64,000 bases of DNA, from NCBI GenBank assembly GCA_002104535.1, contig NBOG01000005.1:186001-250000 (forward strand). Direction: 5' to 3'. This stretch comes from Cognaticolwellia sediminilitoris (GTDB taxonomy: Bacteria > Pseudomonadota > Gammaproteobacteria > Enterobacterales > Alteromonadaceae). How positions within the stretch are numbered: position 1 is the first letter of the stretch; the number at the start of each line of letters is the position of its first letter. This document shows positions 30,122-43,600 of this stretch, piece by piece. Below the pieces are notes generated by a model. The model was not told where the DNA came from. It saw nothing but the letters and a program-made list of their open reading frames with translations, and searched no databases. The translations under genes were made by a program, and so were the position numbers.

Positions 30122-31176
30122 GTAAACCTTACTTAGAAATTATTAGCTGCAATGGTCAAGCAAGCATTCAAGATCTTGGCCGACCAAATGCTCAACACTT
30201 AGGCTTTAGCGTTAGTGGCGCTGCTGATGAATATGCATTTTTAACGGCCAATAACCTCATCGCTCAGCAGCAAAATCTTTCTCACATCCAACACACGCAA
30301 AGCGCCTGCGCCGCAATAGAAATTACCTTAGGACAAATAGCATTTAAAGCTCACTCTGCTTGCACTATTGCGATCACGGGCGCAGATTGCCAAGCCACCA
30401 TCAATAATGTGCTCGTAAGTAACTGGCAAAGTCACACCTTAAAAGCGGGCGATATCCTTGACTTTTCGATGCCCAAAGTTGGGTTACACAGTTATTTAGC
30501 AGTATTAGGCGGCTTTACTGGCGAAATATCACAGCAGCCTTGGCTAGGCAGCTTTTCACAAACAAAAAATGAAATGGCACTTGGCTTTACTGGCGAGAAA
30601 TTAACTGTGGGTAGTAAGCTTTATTTTAATATTCGAACTCAAGCTCAAACTCAAGTTGAGCCTAAAGTAGCCTCATTCAACACCAGCCAATTGCGGAACA
30701 GACCTACACCGGCCACACAATTTTATGCTCGCGATAAGCTAACTTTACGCTTTATCGCCAGTACAATTTTTGCAAAAATGAGTGTTGCACAGCAAACACA
30801 GTTTTTAGCTACAGAATATGTCATTTCAGCAGATAGCAATCGCATGGGTTATCGCCTCAACACTGTGCAGCAAGCAAGGTCGACTTCAGAGCAGAAAATA
30901 TTACTTGAGATTTTACGCCAGCAGTGTTCATTATCAATGCCGGTAACTTACGGCATGATACAGTTTCCGGCAAACGAGCAAACGATTGTATTAATGAAGG
31001 AGCGACAAACCATGGGCGGTTATCCTGTGCTTGGCACCGTGATGCAAACTGATTTATTTCGCTTGAGCCAAATGCGACCTGGCGAGAAGGTAAATTTTAC
31101 TTTAATTAGTCATAAACAAGCTCAACAACAATTAAACGCTTTTCAGAATAAACTCAACTTCAGCGTTGTTTATTAG
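30118..31176 (+). CDS. pxpC: 5-oxoprolinase subunit PxpC (allophanate hydrolase subunit 2 family)
   Basis: 352 residues. Motifs SIQDLGRPNAQHLGFSVSGA at the start, then DSNRMGYRL and PVTYGMIQFPANEQ, are typical of the carboxyltransferase-like subunit 2 fold. The ATG overlaps the pxpB stop (ATGA), so the two are translationally coupled. The last ~15 residues are divergent. A short hairpin with an A/T-rich stem (31203-31220) follows but is too weak to call a terminator. Confidence 0.93.
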   Translation: MSKPYLEIISCNGQASIQDLGRPNAQHLGFSVSGAADEYAFLTANNLIAQQQNLSHIQHTQSACAAIEITLGQIAFKAHSACTIAITGADCQATINNVLVSNWQSHTLKAGDILDFSMPKVGLHSYLAVLGGFTGEISQQPWLGSFSQTKNEMALGFTGEKLTVGSKLYFNIRTQAQTQVEPKVASFNTSQLRNRPTPATQFYARDKLTLRFIASTIFAKMSVAQQTQFLATEYVISADSNRMGYRLNTVQQARSTSEQKILLEILRQQCSLSMPVTYGMIQFPANEQTIVLMKERQTMGGYPVLGTVMQTDLFRLSQMRPGEKVNFTLISHKQAQQQLNAFQNKLNFSVVY

Positions 31177-31446
31177 CCAAGAACTTTTAACCAAATCACT
31201 AGATAAAACCTCGGTTTTATTGCTCTAGATCATCTTAACTGTATTCTTCTTTGTTATTTTATCTTTTGTATTTCTCATACATCCAAAGTAATGATAATTT
31301 CAAGCCATTGAAAAAGTCGTGGGTATTTTTACCTCTGTAAACAATGAATTGTTCTACACGAAACTATCATCGACATTTGTATAAAACTTCCTCATTAAGT
31401 AGATCTGTACTGCGAACTCAACGTTAAAATTATTAAGGTTAATATC

Positions 31447-32649
31447 ATGAAACATAACATCAAGCATTTATCTCTGGCACTGCTATCAACAACATTATTA
31501 ACTACGCCTTTAGCGTTTGCGGAAGAAACATCTATTGCTTCAGGAATCCAAAAAGCACTGTCTGATAGCACCGTTAAATTAAGTTTTCGTGCACGCTACG
31601 AAGGAGTTGAACAAGACGGTATCGATGAGAACGCCAGTGCATTAACGTTAAAAAGTCGTATCACAGTGAACACAGGCAGTTTTGAAGGCTTTGCCGTAGC
31701 AGTAGAAGTGGATAATGTTACAGATATTATCGATAACTACAACAGCACAACCAACGGTGAAACGCAGTACCCTGTGGTTGTCGATCCAACGGGCACGGAC
31801 GTAAATCAATTCTACCTAAAATATAGTGCTGATAGTTTTTCAGTGGTAGCGGGTCGACAACGTATTTTACATAATAATCAACGTTTTGTTGGCGGTGTCG
31901 GCTGGAGACAAAACGAACAAACGTATGACGGGTATCGTTTGCAATTAACACCTACTAAAGGCTTTTCAGCAGACTATAGCTATGTATATAACATCAATCG
32001 TATTTTTGGTCCAAACGGTGCTAACGCAGACTTACATGGTCAATTTCATTTACTGAGCTCTGCTTACAAAATCAATAACGATCATAAGATCAACGCTTAT
32101 GCTTATTTACTTGATTTTGATAGTAAATCTGGTTTATCAACTGATACATATGGCTTGAGCTACAACGGTAACTTTGGTGCTTTATTGGTTAATGTTGCCT
32201 ACGCGACACAGAGTGATGCTGGTGATAACACGGCAAACTTCAGCGCTGATTATTATAATGTTGAAGTCAGTACAAACCTTAGCTCTGTAACCTTGGCAGC
32301 AGGTATTGAATCGTTAGGCAGCGATAACGGCATTGGTTTTTCAACACCTTTAGCGACCCTACATAAATTCCAAGGCTTTACCGATAAGTTTTTAGCTACT
32401 CCAGGTCAAGGCGTCGAAGATCTTTACCTAACAGTTAACACTAAAATTAAAGACATTAATTTTTCAGCTACCTATCATGATTTATCTTCAGATGTTGACG
32501 GTATTGACTACGGCTCTGAAATCGATATTTCTGCGGCTTATGCATTGAACAAAAACACTAGCATATTAGTTAAGTTTGCTCATTACAACGCCGATGATTA
32601 TGCCAGTGACACTGACAAGCTTTGGCTACAAGTTGCCGCTAACTTCTAA
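31447..32649 (+). CDS. Outer-membrane porin-like beta-barrel protein
   Basis: 400 residues with a signal peptide (cleavage near AFAEE, about 25). Amphipathic strands follow throughout and the C-terminus LQVAANF ends in the Phe required for BAM recognition. Alternating motifs such as KLSFRARYEG, SVVAGRQRI and SFSADYSYVYN suit a monomeric or trimeric sugar/alginate-type porin. The substrate is not evident. It follows the pxp operon by 270 bases, suggesting but not proving a link to oxoproline uptake. Confidence 0.78.
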   Translation: MKHNIKHLSLALLSTTLLTTPLAFAEETSIASGIQKALSDSTVKLSFRARYEGVEQDGIDENASALTLKSRITVNTGSFEGFAVAVEVDNVTDIIDNYNSTTNGETQYPVVVDPTGTDVNQFYLKYSADSFSVVAGRQRILHNNQRFVGGVGWRQNEQTYDGYRLQLTPTKGFSADYSYVYNINRIFGPNGANADLHGQFHLLSSAYKINNDHKINAYAYLLDFDSKSGLSTDTYGLSYNGNFGALLVNVAYATQSDAGDNTANFSADYYNVEVSTNLSSVTLAAGIESLGSDNGIGFSTPLATLHKFQGFTDKFLATPGQGVEDLYLTVNTKIKDINFSATYHDLSSDVDGIDYGSEIDISAAYALNKNTSILVKFAHYNADDYASDTDKLWLQVAANF

Positions 32650-32692
32650 GCTTTATCCATAATATAAAGCTACCACTTTGAATAAAAACAGT

Positions 32693-32726
32693 AAGGGTTT
32701 AAACATTGATGTTTACACCCTTTTTT
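32693..32726 (+). terminator. Intrinsic terminator after the porin gene
   Basis: AAGGGTTTAAACAT pairs with ATGTTTACACCCTT with one mismatch (a T opposite C). A T6 run follows. Confidence 0.85.
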
Positions 32727-32848
32727 GCATTTATAAATACTGATTAACCGCCGCTTAGACCCAATTCAAAATCAAGGGGTAGCATGGATATAGATTAAAG
32801 CTTAGAATAGCGCCGGATTTACGACTTGAAATTTATACAGGTGCTTCT

Positions 32849-33430
32849 TTGTTATTAATGATCGACAACTATGACTCGTTTACTTTTAATCTTGTGCATT
32901 ATTTTCAAGCGCTTGGTCAAGAAGTAAAAGTCTTTAGAAACGACGAAATTAACTTAGCGGAAATAGAAGCATTAGCGCCGCAGTATATCGTGATATCTCC
33001 AGGGCCATGCGATCCTGATGCGGCAGGATTATCATTAGCGATAATCGAAAAGTTTAAAGGCCTGATCCCAATATTAGGTGTGTGCTTAGGGCATCAATGC
33101 ATTGCTCAGCACTTTGGCGCTAGCATCATCAAAGCCAATCAAGTCATGCATGGTAAAACCAGTGTTATCAACCACACTGGACAAGGATTATTTAACTCGT
33201 TAACACAACCATTAACAGTGACCCGATATCATTCATTAATTGTCGACGAAAATACCTTGCCTGATGAACTAGAAATTACCGCTTGGCTTATGGAGAATCA
33301 GCAAAAAGTTATCATGGCTTTGCAACATAAGTATTTACCACTTTCAAGCGTGCAGTTTCATCCGGAATCAGTGTTAACTGAACAAGGTCATCAATTGCTA
33401 AAAAACTTTCTTGAGCTATATGACAATTAA
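32849..33430 (+). CDS. pabA: Aminodeoxychorismate/anthranilate synthase glutamine amidotransferase (PabA/TrpG)
   Basis: 193 residues starting at TTG ([11 protein letters not shown]), which matches the universal N-terminus; the next Met would remove the first strand. A CAGGTG lies about 7 bases upstream. Class-I GATase nucleophile: GVCLGHQ (Cys near 76); catalytic HPE pair: FHPES. It gives ammonia for 4-amino-4-deoxychorismate and possibly anthranilate. No trp genes are nearby and an HDOD gene follows, so the para-aminobenzoate role is more likely. Confidence 0.93.
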   Translation: MLLMIDNYDSFTFNLVHYFQALGQEVKVFRNDEINLAEIEALAPQYIVISPGPCDPDAAGLSLAIIEKFKGLIPILGVCLGHQCIAQHFGASIIKANQVMHGKTSVINHTGQGLFNSLTQPLTVTRYHSLIVDENTLPDELEITAWLMENQQKVIMALQHKYLPLSSVQFHPESVLTEQGHQLLKNFLELYDN

Positions 33431-33567
33431 ATAAACCGATATTGATGCTTATATTATTGCAGTCAAACATGTAAGCAGGACTAACTAATGAAATAATAGA
33501 GTAAGTCGATAACAAAACAAACCTAAAAAATTGTAAACTGATAATAATCAACGATAATTAAGCTCTG

Positions 33568-34713
33568 ATGCAAATATTTGAAAATAACAAACAAGTTTTC
33601 CCTATCTATAGTCGCGCGCTTAGCCTTGCGATTAGCAAAGATTTTGCCCATAAACAAAAGGGTAAAGTCGGCGTTGCCGAACATCAAGACAGTGAACAAT
33701 TCAACAGAAGACGTGAACTATTACCAGTAGAAGAAGAAACACACAAAAATAAAATTATACAAATACACGGTCAAGAGCACTTTAAAGCACAAGTCATGAG
33801 GCAGTTTTTTGGCCGTGTTAGCGCCAAAGTTAATCATGTATTTGAAAATAAAGAAAATCTTTATATGAATGTACTTAGGATAGAGGATTCAGCACCTTCT
33901 ATAATGGAAATATTGGCGCTAAAGTCCGCCAGTATCAAACGCATCACACCCTTAGCAAAGTCATTACCTTGGTTGTGTACCGATTTAATCAGCTTAGTTA
34001 ATAAGCCCCAGTATCGTAAACGTTCTGATGTACAAGTTACCGAACCCAACTTAGCACTTAGTTATGTTGGTTTAGATAACTTAAAATTGGTTATGCCAAC
34101 TTTTATGCTCAAGCATTGGCTACCCAACAGCACCTCGCCGTATCCTCTAATGAAGCGTAAACTTTGGAAAGATAGTTTATCGGTAGCATTAGCCGCACAA
34201 GCATTAGCAAAAGCACAAGGTTTAGATGAGTTTACTGCCTTTACTGCTGGCATGTTAAGTAACTTAGGCTTACTAGCTGTCACTCGTGGCTTTTTAAATA
34301 TTTATAACGAGCTTTATAATGAAGAGCTACGGGCAGCCTATGAAGTTAAAGATAAAAAATTACATGACGTGCTAATTAGTTTAGACGTTGCACCTGATTT
34401 GCTATTAGAGCAGTTAATACAGCGCAGCAGCGAAGTTGCCGCAGATATGGTTGAACTTATGCGCTTTGATCGCTTACAGATCACTGAAGCAATATTCGAC
34501 CTTGCCTATGCGACTGATCTTGATCAAATGTGCCCAATGGCGAAACTAGTGACCAAAGCTAAGGCATTTGTAGCTTATAGAAGCTTAGCGAAAGAAGGTC
34601 TTATCGAGCCTGACGAAGCAAAAGCACTGTTTTCTGCAGCTAAATTAACGAAACACGACATTACATTGTTAAAGAAAAGCGACATTGACCATATAAAATT
34701 AGTTTTTAATTAA
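33568..34713 (+). CDS. HDOD-domain signalling protein
   Basis: 381 residues. The region about 80-300 carries the HDOD pattern: SIMEILALKSASI, SYVGLDNLKLVMPTF, KRKLWKDSLSVALAAQALA and FTAGMLSNLGLLAV. HDOD is an HD-like domain lacking the metal-binding residues. Such proteins act as adaptors in cyclic-di-GMP or chemotaxis-like signalling. There is no signal peptide. It lies between pabA and the ast genes but has its own promoter-sized gap. Confidence 0.82.
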   Translation: MQIFENNKQVFPIYSRALSLAISKDFAHKQKGKVGVAEHQDSEQFNRRRELLPVEEETHKNKIIQIHGQEHFKAQVMRQFFGRVSAKVNHVFENKENLYMNVLRIEDSAPSIMEILALKSASIKRITPLAKSLPWLCTDLISLVNKPQYRKRSDVQVTEPNLALSYVGLDNLKLVMPTFMLKHWLPNSTSPYPLMKRKLWKDSLSVALAAQALAKAQGLDEFTAFTAGMLSNLGLLAVTRGFLNIYNELYNEELRAAYEVKDKKLHDVLISLDVAPDLLLEQLIQRSSEVAADMVELMRFDRLQITEAIFDLAYATDLDQMCPMAKLVTKAKAFVAYRSLAKEGLIEPDEAKALFSAAKLTKHDITLLKKSDIDHIKLVFN

Positions 34714-36263
<1,550 letters not shown>

Positions 36264-36280
36264 GCCAATTGATTATTAAA

Positions 36281-36315
36281 CAGTTAAATACCATATTAAT
36301 TAAGGTATTTAACTG
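36281..36315 (+). other. Perfect hairpin between astC and astA
   Basis: CAGTTAAATACC (36281-36292) and its complement (36304-36315) make a 12 bp stem with an 11 nt loop in the 70-base astC-astA gap. No T-run follows, so it may be an RNA stabiliser, processing or attenuation site rather than a terminator. It can set the astC:astA ratio. Confidence 0.6.
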
Positions 36316-36333
36316 TCTCACTGAGAGTTTTCT

Positions 36334-37350
36334 ATGATTATTATACGCCCTATTCAAGACAGTGATTACGATGCACTTCATCGCATTGCTGTTGAGTCAG
36401 GACACGGTTTTACATCACTACCGGTCAACGAAGAACTGCTGAAAAAACGCATTTCTCACGCTGAAGTATCTTTCAAAAGCTCGGTTACCGAGCCAGGTAA
36501 TGAAGGTTACCTATTTGTAATGGAAGATACTGAAACAGGTGCGGTAGTTGGCACCAGTGGTATTGAAGCCGCAGTTGGCCTAGATGATGCATTTTATCAT
36601 TACCATTTAGGTAAGGTTGTGCATAGCTCTCGTGAGCTTAATATTTACAATACAGTAGAAACATTGTCGTTATGTAATGACTACACTGGCGCTTCTGAAA
36701 TTTGTACTTTGTTTTTAAGTGAAAGCCATCGAAAAAATAGAAACGGACGCTTTTTATCGCGTTTCCGCTTTTTGTTTATGGCTGAGCATACTGAACGTTT
36801 TGCTGAAACTGTTATCGCTGAAATGCGCGGTGTTTCAGACGAAGACGGCTCTTCACCTTTCTGGAAATGGCTAGAAGACAACTTCTTCTCACTGGACTTT
36901 CCAACAGCTGATTACCTTACCGGAATCGGTAAAAAAGTCTTTATTGCTGAGTTAATGCCAAAGTATCCAATTTATGTCAATTTGTTGAGTCCAGAAGCAC
37001 AACGTGTGATCAACAAGGTACACCCAAAAACTGTACCGGCATTAAGATTACTTGAAGCAGAAGGTTTCTCTCGTCGTGGTTATGTTGATATTTTTGATGC
37101 TGGCCCAACCGTTGAAACGCAAACTGCTTCAGTTAAAACAGTTCGTCAAAGTCAAAAATGCCAAGTACTTATTGGTGCCGTTGAAAACGACAATAATTAT
37201 ATTGTTTGCAATAGCAAAGTAGCAGATTTTAGAGCAACACAAGCTCCGGTATTATTACGTGAAACAGCAAACCAAGTGGTAATTACACAAGCGGTTGCAG
37301 ATGCGCTAATGGTTAATGAAGGCGACTGGGTTCGCCTAGTATCAAATTAA
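36334..37350 (+). CDS. astA: Arginine N-succinyltransferase AstA
   Basis: 338 residues. The N-terminal motif IRPIQDSDYDALHRIAVESG and the HAEVSFKSSV segment are typical of the AstA family, as is the later FLSESHRKNRNGRFLSRFRF. The enzyme transfers succinyl from succinyl-CoA to arginine in the first step of arginine catabolism to glutamate. It is downstream of astC, with astD 58 bases after it. Confidence 0.94.
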   Translation: MIIIRPIQDSDYDALHRIAVESGHGFTSLPVNEELLKKRISHAEVSFKSSVTEPGNEGYLFVMEDTETGAVVGTSGIEAAVGLDDAFYHYHLGKVVHSSRELNIYNTVETLSLCNDYTGASEICTLFLSESHRKNRNGRFLSRFRFLFMAEHTERFAETVIAEMRGVSDEDGSSPFWKWLEDNFFSLDFPTADYLTGIGKKVFIAELMPKYPIYVNLLSPEAQRVINKVHPKTVPALRLLEAEGFSRRGYVDIFDAGPTVETQTASVKTVRQSQKCQVLIGAVENDNNYIVCNSKVADFRATQAPVLLRETANQVVITQAVADALMVNEGDWVRLVSN

Positions 37351-37366
37351 TTATCAAGCAAATTAA

Positions 37367-38881
<1,515 letters not shown>

Positions 38882-38921
38882 TTAACACTATCTTAATTTT
38901 AATGAAACTTTATTGCCCATT

Positions 38922-38952
38922 AAAAAAAGCTGGGATACGTCCCAGCTTTTTT
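38922..38952 (+). terminator. Intrinsic terminator after astD
   Basis: AAAAAAGCTGGGA and its complement form a near-perfect hairpin with loop TACG and a T-run, ending the ast unit. Confidence 0.9.
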
Positions 38953-39113
38953 AAAAATATCGATCAAATATAGTCACTTATCCTGAGTGGTTATAACACT
39001 TGCTGTCCAAAATATTCTTTCAAGCCTATTGAAAAGTACCTAAATAGCCCGACATACCACTCTGTTGATTTGAGATCTCGAACTAATTTTATTTATGTCT
39101 TTAGGAATTTAGC

Positions 39114-39908
39114 ATGACCCCGGTTAAAAATTTATTTAATAACATTTGGCAGAACTACCTTGAAGTTACCCCTTCAGCTGACAAAGTTCACCAGCTTTTA
39201 GGCACAGGAAACGACTTAATTAACGACCATGTTGCTTACCGCACGTTTAATATTGCGAAAGTAAATATTGAAAGAATATCAGCGCATTTAATTAATTTAG
39301 GCTACAAAGAATGTGGTGAATACCACTTTGAAGCAAAAAAACTATACGCAAAACATTTTGAACACAGCGATACTAGCTTACCAAAAGTTTTTATCAGTGA
39401 GTTATTAGTAGAGAAATTTTCTCCACGCGTGCAAGAAATAATCGAAAAAATGGTAGCTAATATCAATGAAGGCGACATTAACGTTGAAAGCTTTTTATAC
39501 TCAGGTACACATTGGAAAGTAAGTCATCAAGAATACTTAGACTTGCTAAGTGAGAGTGAATACGCAGCATGGGTTGCGGCATGGGGATATCGTGCTAACC
39601 ACTTTACTGTCAGCATCAACCACCTAGAAAACTACGACTCTATTGAAGCAGTTAATAATGCCGTTAAAGCGGGTGGTTTTACCTTAAACACCACAGGTGG
39701 TGAAATCAAAGGTGATGAAGCAGTCAAATTAGAACAATCATCTACCATGGCTGATCACGTTTTAGTTGAGTTCTCAGATAAAACCGTTGCTATTCCAAGC
39801 TGTTTTTACGAATTTGCCAAGCGTTACCCTATGGCCAATGGTGAACTTTACACCGGTTTTGTAGCAGCCTCTGCAGACAAAATTTTTGAAAGTACCAACG
39901 CTGCCTAG
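39114..39908 (+). CDS. DUF1338 family protein (2-oxoadipate dioxygenase/decarboxylase-like)
   Basis: 264 residues. The DUF1338 fold is suggested by NDHVAYRTFN near 36-45 and RANHFTVSINHLE, each with a candidate metal-binding His, and by the C-terminal YEFAKRYPM. Larger members convert 2-oxoadipate to D-2-hydroxyglutarate in lysine catabolism; whether the shorter members do is unknown. It is placed after the ast cluster with its own 232 base gap. Confidence 0.82.
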   Translation: MTPVKNLFNNIWQNYLEVTPSADKVHQLLGTGNDLINDHVAYRTFNIAKVNIERISAHLINLGYKECGEYHFEAKKLYAKHFEHSDTSLPKVFISELLVEKFSPRVQEIIEKMVANINEGDINVESFLYSGTHWKVSHQEYLDLLSESEYAAWVAAWGYRANHFTVSINHLENYDSIEAVNNAVKAGGFTLNTTGGEIKGDEAVKLEQSSTMADHVLVEFSDKTVAIPSCFYEFAKRYPMANGELYTGFVAASADKIFESTNAA

Positions 39909-39936
39909 ATAATTTATTAGTGATATTTAGCAAACA

Positions 39937-39971
39937 ATAGGCGCAAAAAACATTACGTTTTTTGCGCCTAT
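39937..39971. terminator. Bidirectional intrinsic terminator
   Basis: ATAGGCGCAAAAAAC pairs with its complement around loop ATTAC. It lies between the DUF1338 gene and a convergent small gene and suits both strands. Confidence 0.88.
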
Positions 39972-39999
39972 ATTAATTCAAATAATGATAAACAAATCA

Positions 40000-40332
40000 T
40001 CACTTAGCGATATGATTATTCGCTAAATCCGTAATTGATGTCGAGTGCCCTCTGCGATCAAACACTCGCAACATTGCATCTGCATTACTTCCATACCGCT
40101 GAACAAACGCTTGCAGACTAATACCATTACACTGTAAATTTTTCGCTATAAATGCTTTTGAGTAACCAGAAGCTTTAATGTTGTTATGCATAGCAGCACG
40201 ATTACCCGCTAATGCTGTCATACACAGTTGCGTAAAATTTGATTCATCTGCCGCCACGACTTCATTGGCATGGCTCATCAAAGAGGTTGCACCTGCAATT
40301 GTTAATGCTAAAACTAATTTTGTTGCCTTCAT
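40000..40332 (-). CDS. DUF3718-like exported protein
   Basis: 110 residues. A signal peptide (cleavage near SHANE) precedes a mature part with two cysteines 31 residues apart (LCMTAL and LQCNG) and a motif resembling the DUF3718 family of marine gammaproteobacteria. Function unknown; periplasmic. Monocistronic. Confidence 0.68.
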   Translation of the reverse strand: MKATKLVLALTIAGATSLMSHANEVVAADESNFTQLCMTALAGNRAAMHNNIKASGYSKAFIAKNLQCNGISLQAFVQRYGSNADAMLRVFDRRGHSTSITDLANNHIAK

Positions 40333-40577
40333 TTTTACTCTCCTAAAATAATTAAATACACACTAGTAAACCTTGTAAATAAATAGTGGCTTATATTTTC
40401 AGAAAAGTTGTAACAAGCAGGCGGGGAGATGTAAGTAAATAACAGGAATGTTTAAGCTACATTCAAGCCTTTTAGCTTAAAATACTGACTAACTGATTCA
40501 ATTAATGCTTATTTTTAATTAAGTGCTTACTCGACGGGTTAGTGACAACTTTTTACACTTAGTAAACTCTAGACATA

Positions 40578-40604
40578 AAAAAACCTCGCTAGGCGAGGTT
40601 TTTT
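40578..40604 (-). terminator. Intrinsic terminator after the TonB receptor gene
   Basis: AAAAAACCTCGC pairs with GCGAGGTTTTTT around a 3 nt loop, about 27 bases beyond the stop of the reverse-strand receptor gene. Confidence 0.85.
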
Positions 40605-40630
40605 AATTCAGGAAGTGACAGATCCCGCTA

Positions 40631-43600
40631 TTAGAAGTTCATTGTAGCTGTTAATTGAACATAACGTGGTGTTTGGAATGCTGTACGCACACCATAGTTA
40701 CGTGAATCAGTTTGAGCAAATGTACTTTCTGCACTTTCGTTTTGACGAACATGTGAATCAGCATTTAAGACGTTGAACACATCAATTTTAAACATAGTGT
40801 CCGCACCAAACATTTCTGTTTCATACATTAAGTTTAAATCTAAACGTGCTGTCCAAGGTGTACGACCCATGCTACCACGAGATACTTTATTATAATTATA
40901 AATCGTTGCACCTTCTGAATCTACTTCACCTGAATCAGTAGCTAAGTAGTACGTTTTACCGTAATCAACTTCGCCAATATCAGGGTGACCTAAACCAAAG
41001 GCATTAAGTGGACGACCTGACTCTAAGGTAAAATTATAGCCCATAGTTAAGCCTTCGATACCACCTAAAGCAACAGTTCCGTATACTTTGAACATATGGC
41101 GACGATCATTCGGTAAGTTACCGTATGCGCCATCCATTAGCTCAGGGAAATCAAAGTCTGTTGTTAAACCAGCATCATCTTGACCATTATCAGATTTAAC
41201 TAAACCTTCTGAGTTACCGTAACTTTTAGACCATGTGTAAGTCGCATTCAGTGACCATTCACCGTCGTAAGCTTTACGTACTTGTAAATCAATAGCTGAA
41301 TATTTACGAGTGGCAGAGTCATACTCTAATTCTTCTGGTGTAAAAGTTACCCAATCATCTACTGCTCCATCACAGTTAGTGTCTGAATAAACTTTCATGC
41401 TTTCGCCAGGATTACCCAATACATACTGATGAGGATGATAATCTTCACAGCCAAATTTAGACGCAATCGCATGATCAATGATCATATCGTCAATTGCACC
41501 ATTTAGCTCACGACGTGTTCCTTTAATACCCCAAGACCAGTCTTCGTTTAGCATACCTTCATAACCAAGAATAATCTCATCTTGGAACATAGCATCTAAT
41601 TCAGCATCAACAATACCACGAGTATCTGGAACTGAACCGTCTGAAAGCACTTCATCAGCACCAATTTGTGTACCTAACTGTGGAATGTTATATGCAACAC
41701 CGTTATAGTCAGCAGCGGTAAAACCGGCTAATTCATAATACTGACGCATATCACTTTCGTTACCAGCTAAACGAACGTTTGTGTTGTTAGCAACAGGTAG
41801 GAAATAACGACCAACGTTAACGAATACTTTAGAGTCTCCATCACCGTTAACATCCCAAGCTAAACCTAAACGAGGTGCCCACATATCTTTAACTTCAACA
41901 AAGGTATCGCCTTCGCCATTTTTGTTATCGAATTGTTCATTTCGAAGACCAAGAGTAGCTGTAAGATTTTCAGTCACATTCCAAATATCTTCTATATAAA
42001 AAGCTGAAGCTTCAGTTTCAAAAGTACCACCAACAGTACGAACACGGTTACGAATGTAGTCGGTTCCTTCTGTCATAACAACATCATTTACTGTTTCTCC
42101 AGCACTAGCTGGCCAGCTGATCCAATATGCGCCATTCGGGCCTGAATAATATTGGTTAGAGAATGATGAATTAACTTCATTATCCATACCGAAACGAACT
42201 AAATGGTCATCGTGAATTTGCCATTCAAAATCAACTCGCATTGCTTCACGTTTATCACTACCTTCTTCTAAGAAGTAGTTAGATGTTGTTGCACAACCAG
42301 CATTTGGCGTTCCGCCCAATGGCACATCAGACTCTGCACCATAGTAATAACGATAGTCTAGTACCAATTCACATGTCTGAGCAGAAGTTGAATCATTAGT
42401 TAGATCATATTCATTTTCACCGTATAATACTGACAACGTTAAGTCATCTGTAATATATCCAGTGTATTTAACTGACCAGTTATCACCACCAGAGTTGTCA
42501 AATGCTTTACCATTAAACTGAGTATCGCCTGCATCATTAGTAGTATATACGTCAGTAACAAGCTCATTTTTATCAGAGAATGCTAAATATTCTAAACGGT
42601 GATCTTCAGTGATATTCCAATCAATTTTAGCACCCCAGAAAGCATTATCTTGCTTCTCTTCAGTCAAACTTCCGTTTGATTGAGTACGGTCATATCGACC
42701 TTCTACATTACGAGGGTTGTAAATCGCGTAGAAAAACAATGTATCTTCAATAATTGCACCAGATGCATGTACATTGATATTTAAGTCACTACGTTCGTCA
42801 TTTTCACGATATGTATACCAAGTACCATCATTTGCACGAACTGACGGACTAGTTTCACGAAGTGCTTTTGGTTGATAGTAAGCACTTGCACCAAATTCAA
42901 ATTCATTTGAACCTGATTTAGTTACCGCATTAATCACACCACCAGTAGAGCGACCAAATTCAGCCGAATAACCACCTGTTTTAACTTGGAATTGGTCATA
43001 AAATTCATATGGAACATTTGAAAAGCCTAAACCATTACGGAAGTTAGTAACATTTAAACCATTAATGTACATAGAGTTTTCAGCAGCAGAGGAACCACCA
43101 AATGAAGCACCACCGAAACGGCTATCAGCTCTAGTAGTACCTGGCGCTAATAACGCTACAGACGTTACGTCACGTGGAACAGGTATACGCGATAATTCAA
43201 CAGCACTGATGTTCAAAGCAGACTCTGAAGATGAAACATCAACCATAGCTACAGATGAGCCGGTTATTTCAATTACTTCAGTTTGATCTTCAGATACCAT
43301 GTTGATATTAACATTAGTATCACTACCAATACCTACATTAACAGTACCAACAACAACTTCATCATAGCCATTGTAGCTAGACGTAATGCTGTAAACACCA
43401 ACAGGTAATGAACTTAAGCGGTAATTACCATTAGCGTCTGATGTTAACGTTTTTGTAAAACCAGTTTTAGGGTTAGTAACTTTGATTTTTGCGCCTGCAA
43501 TAACTTGTTGGTTAGCAGCATTTACAATTTTACCGGCTAAGCCACCATCGTTGTTACCAGCCATAACAGAGCTTGCGCTAAGTGCTAATGCTGTACCAAT

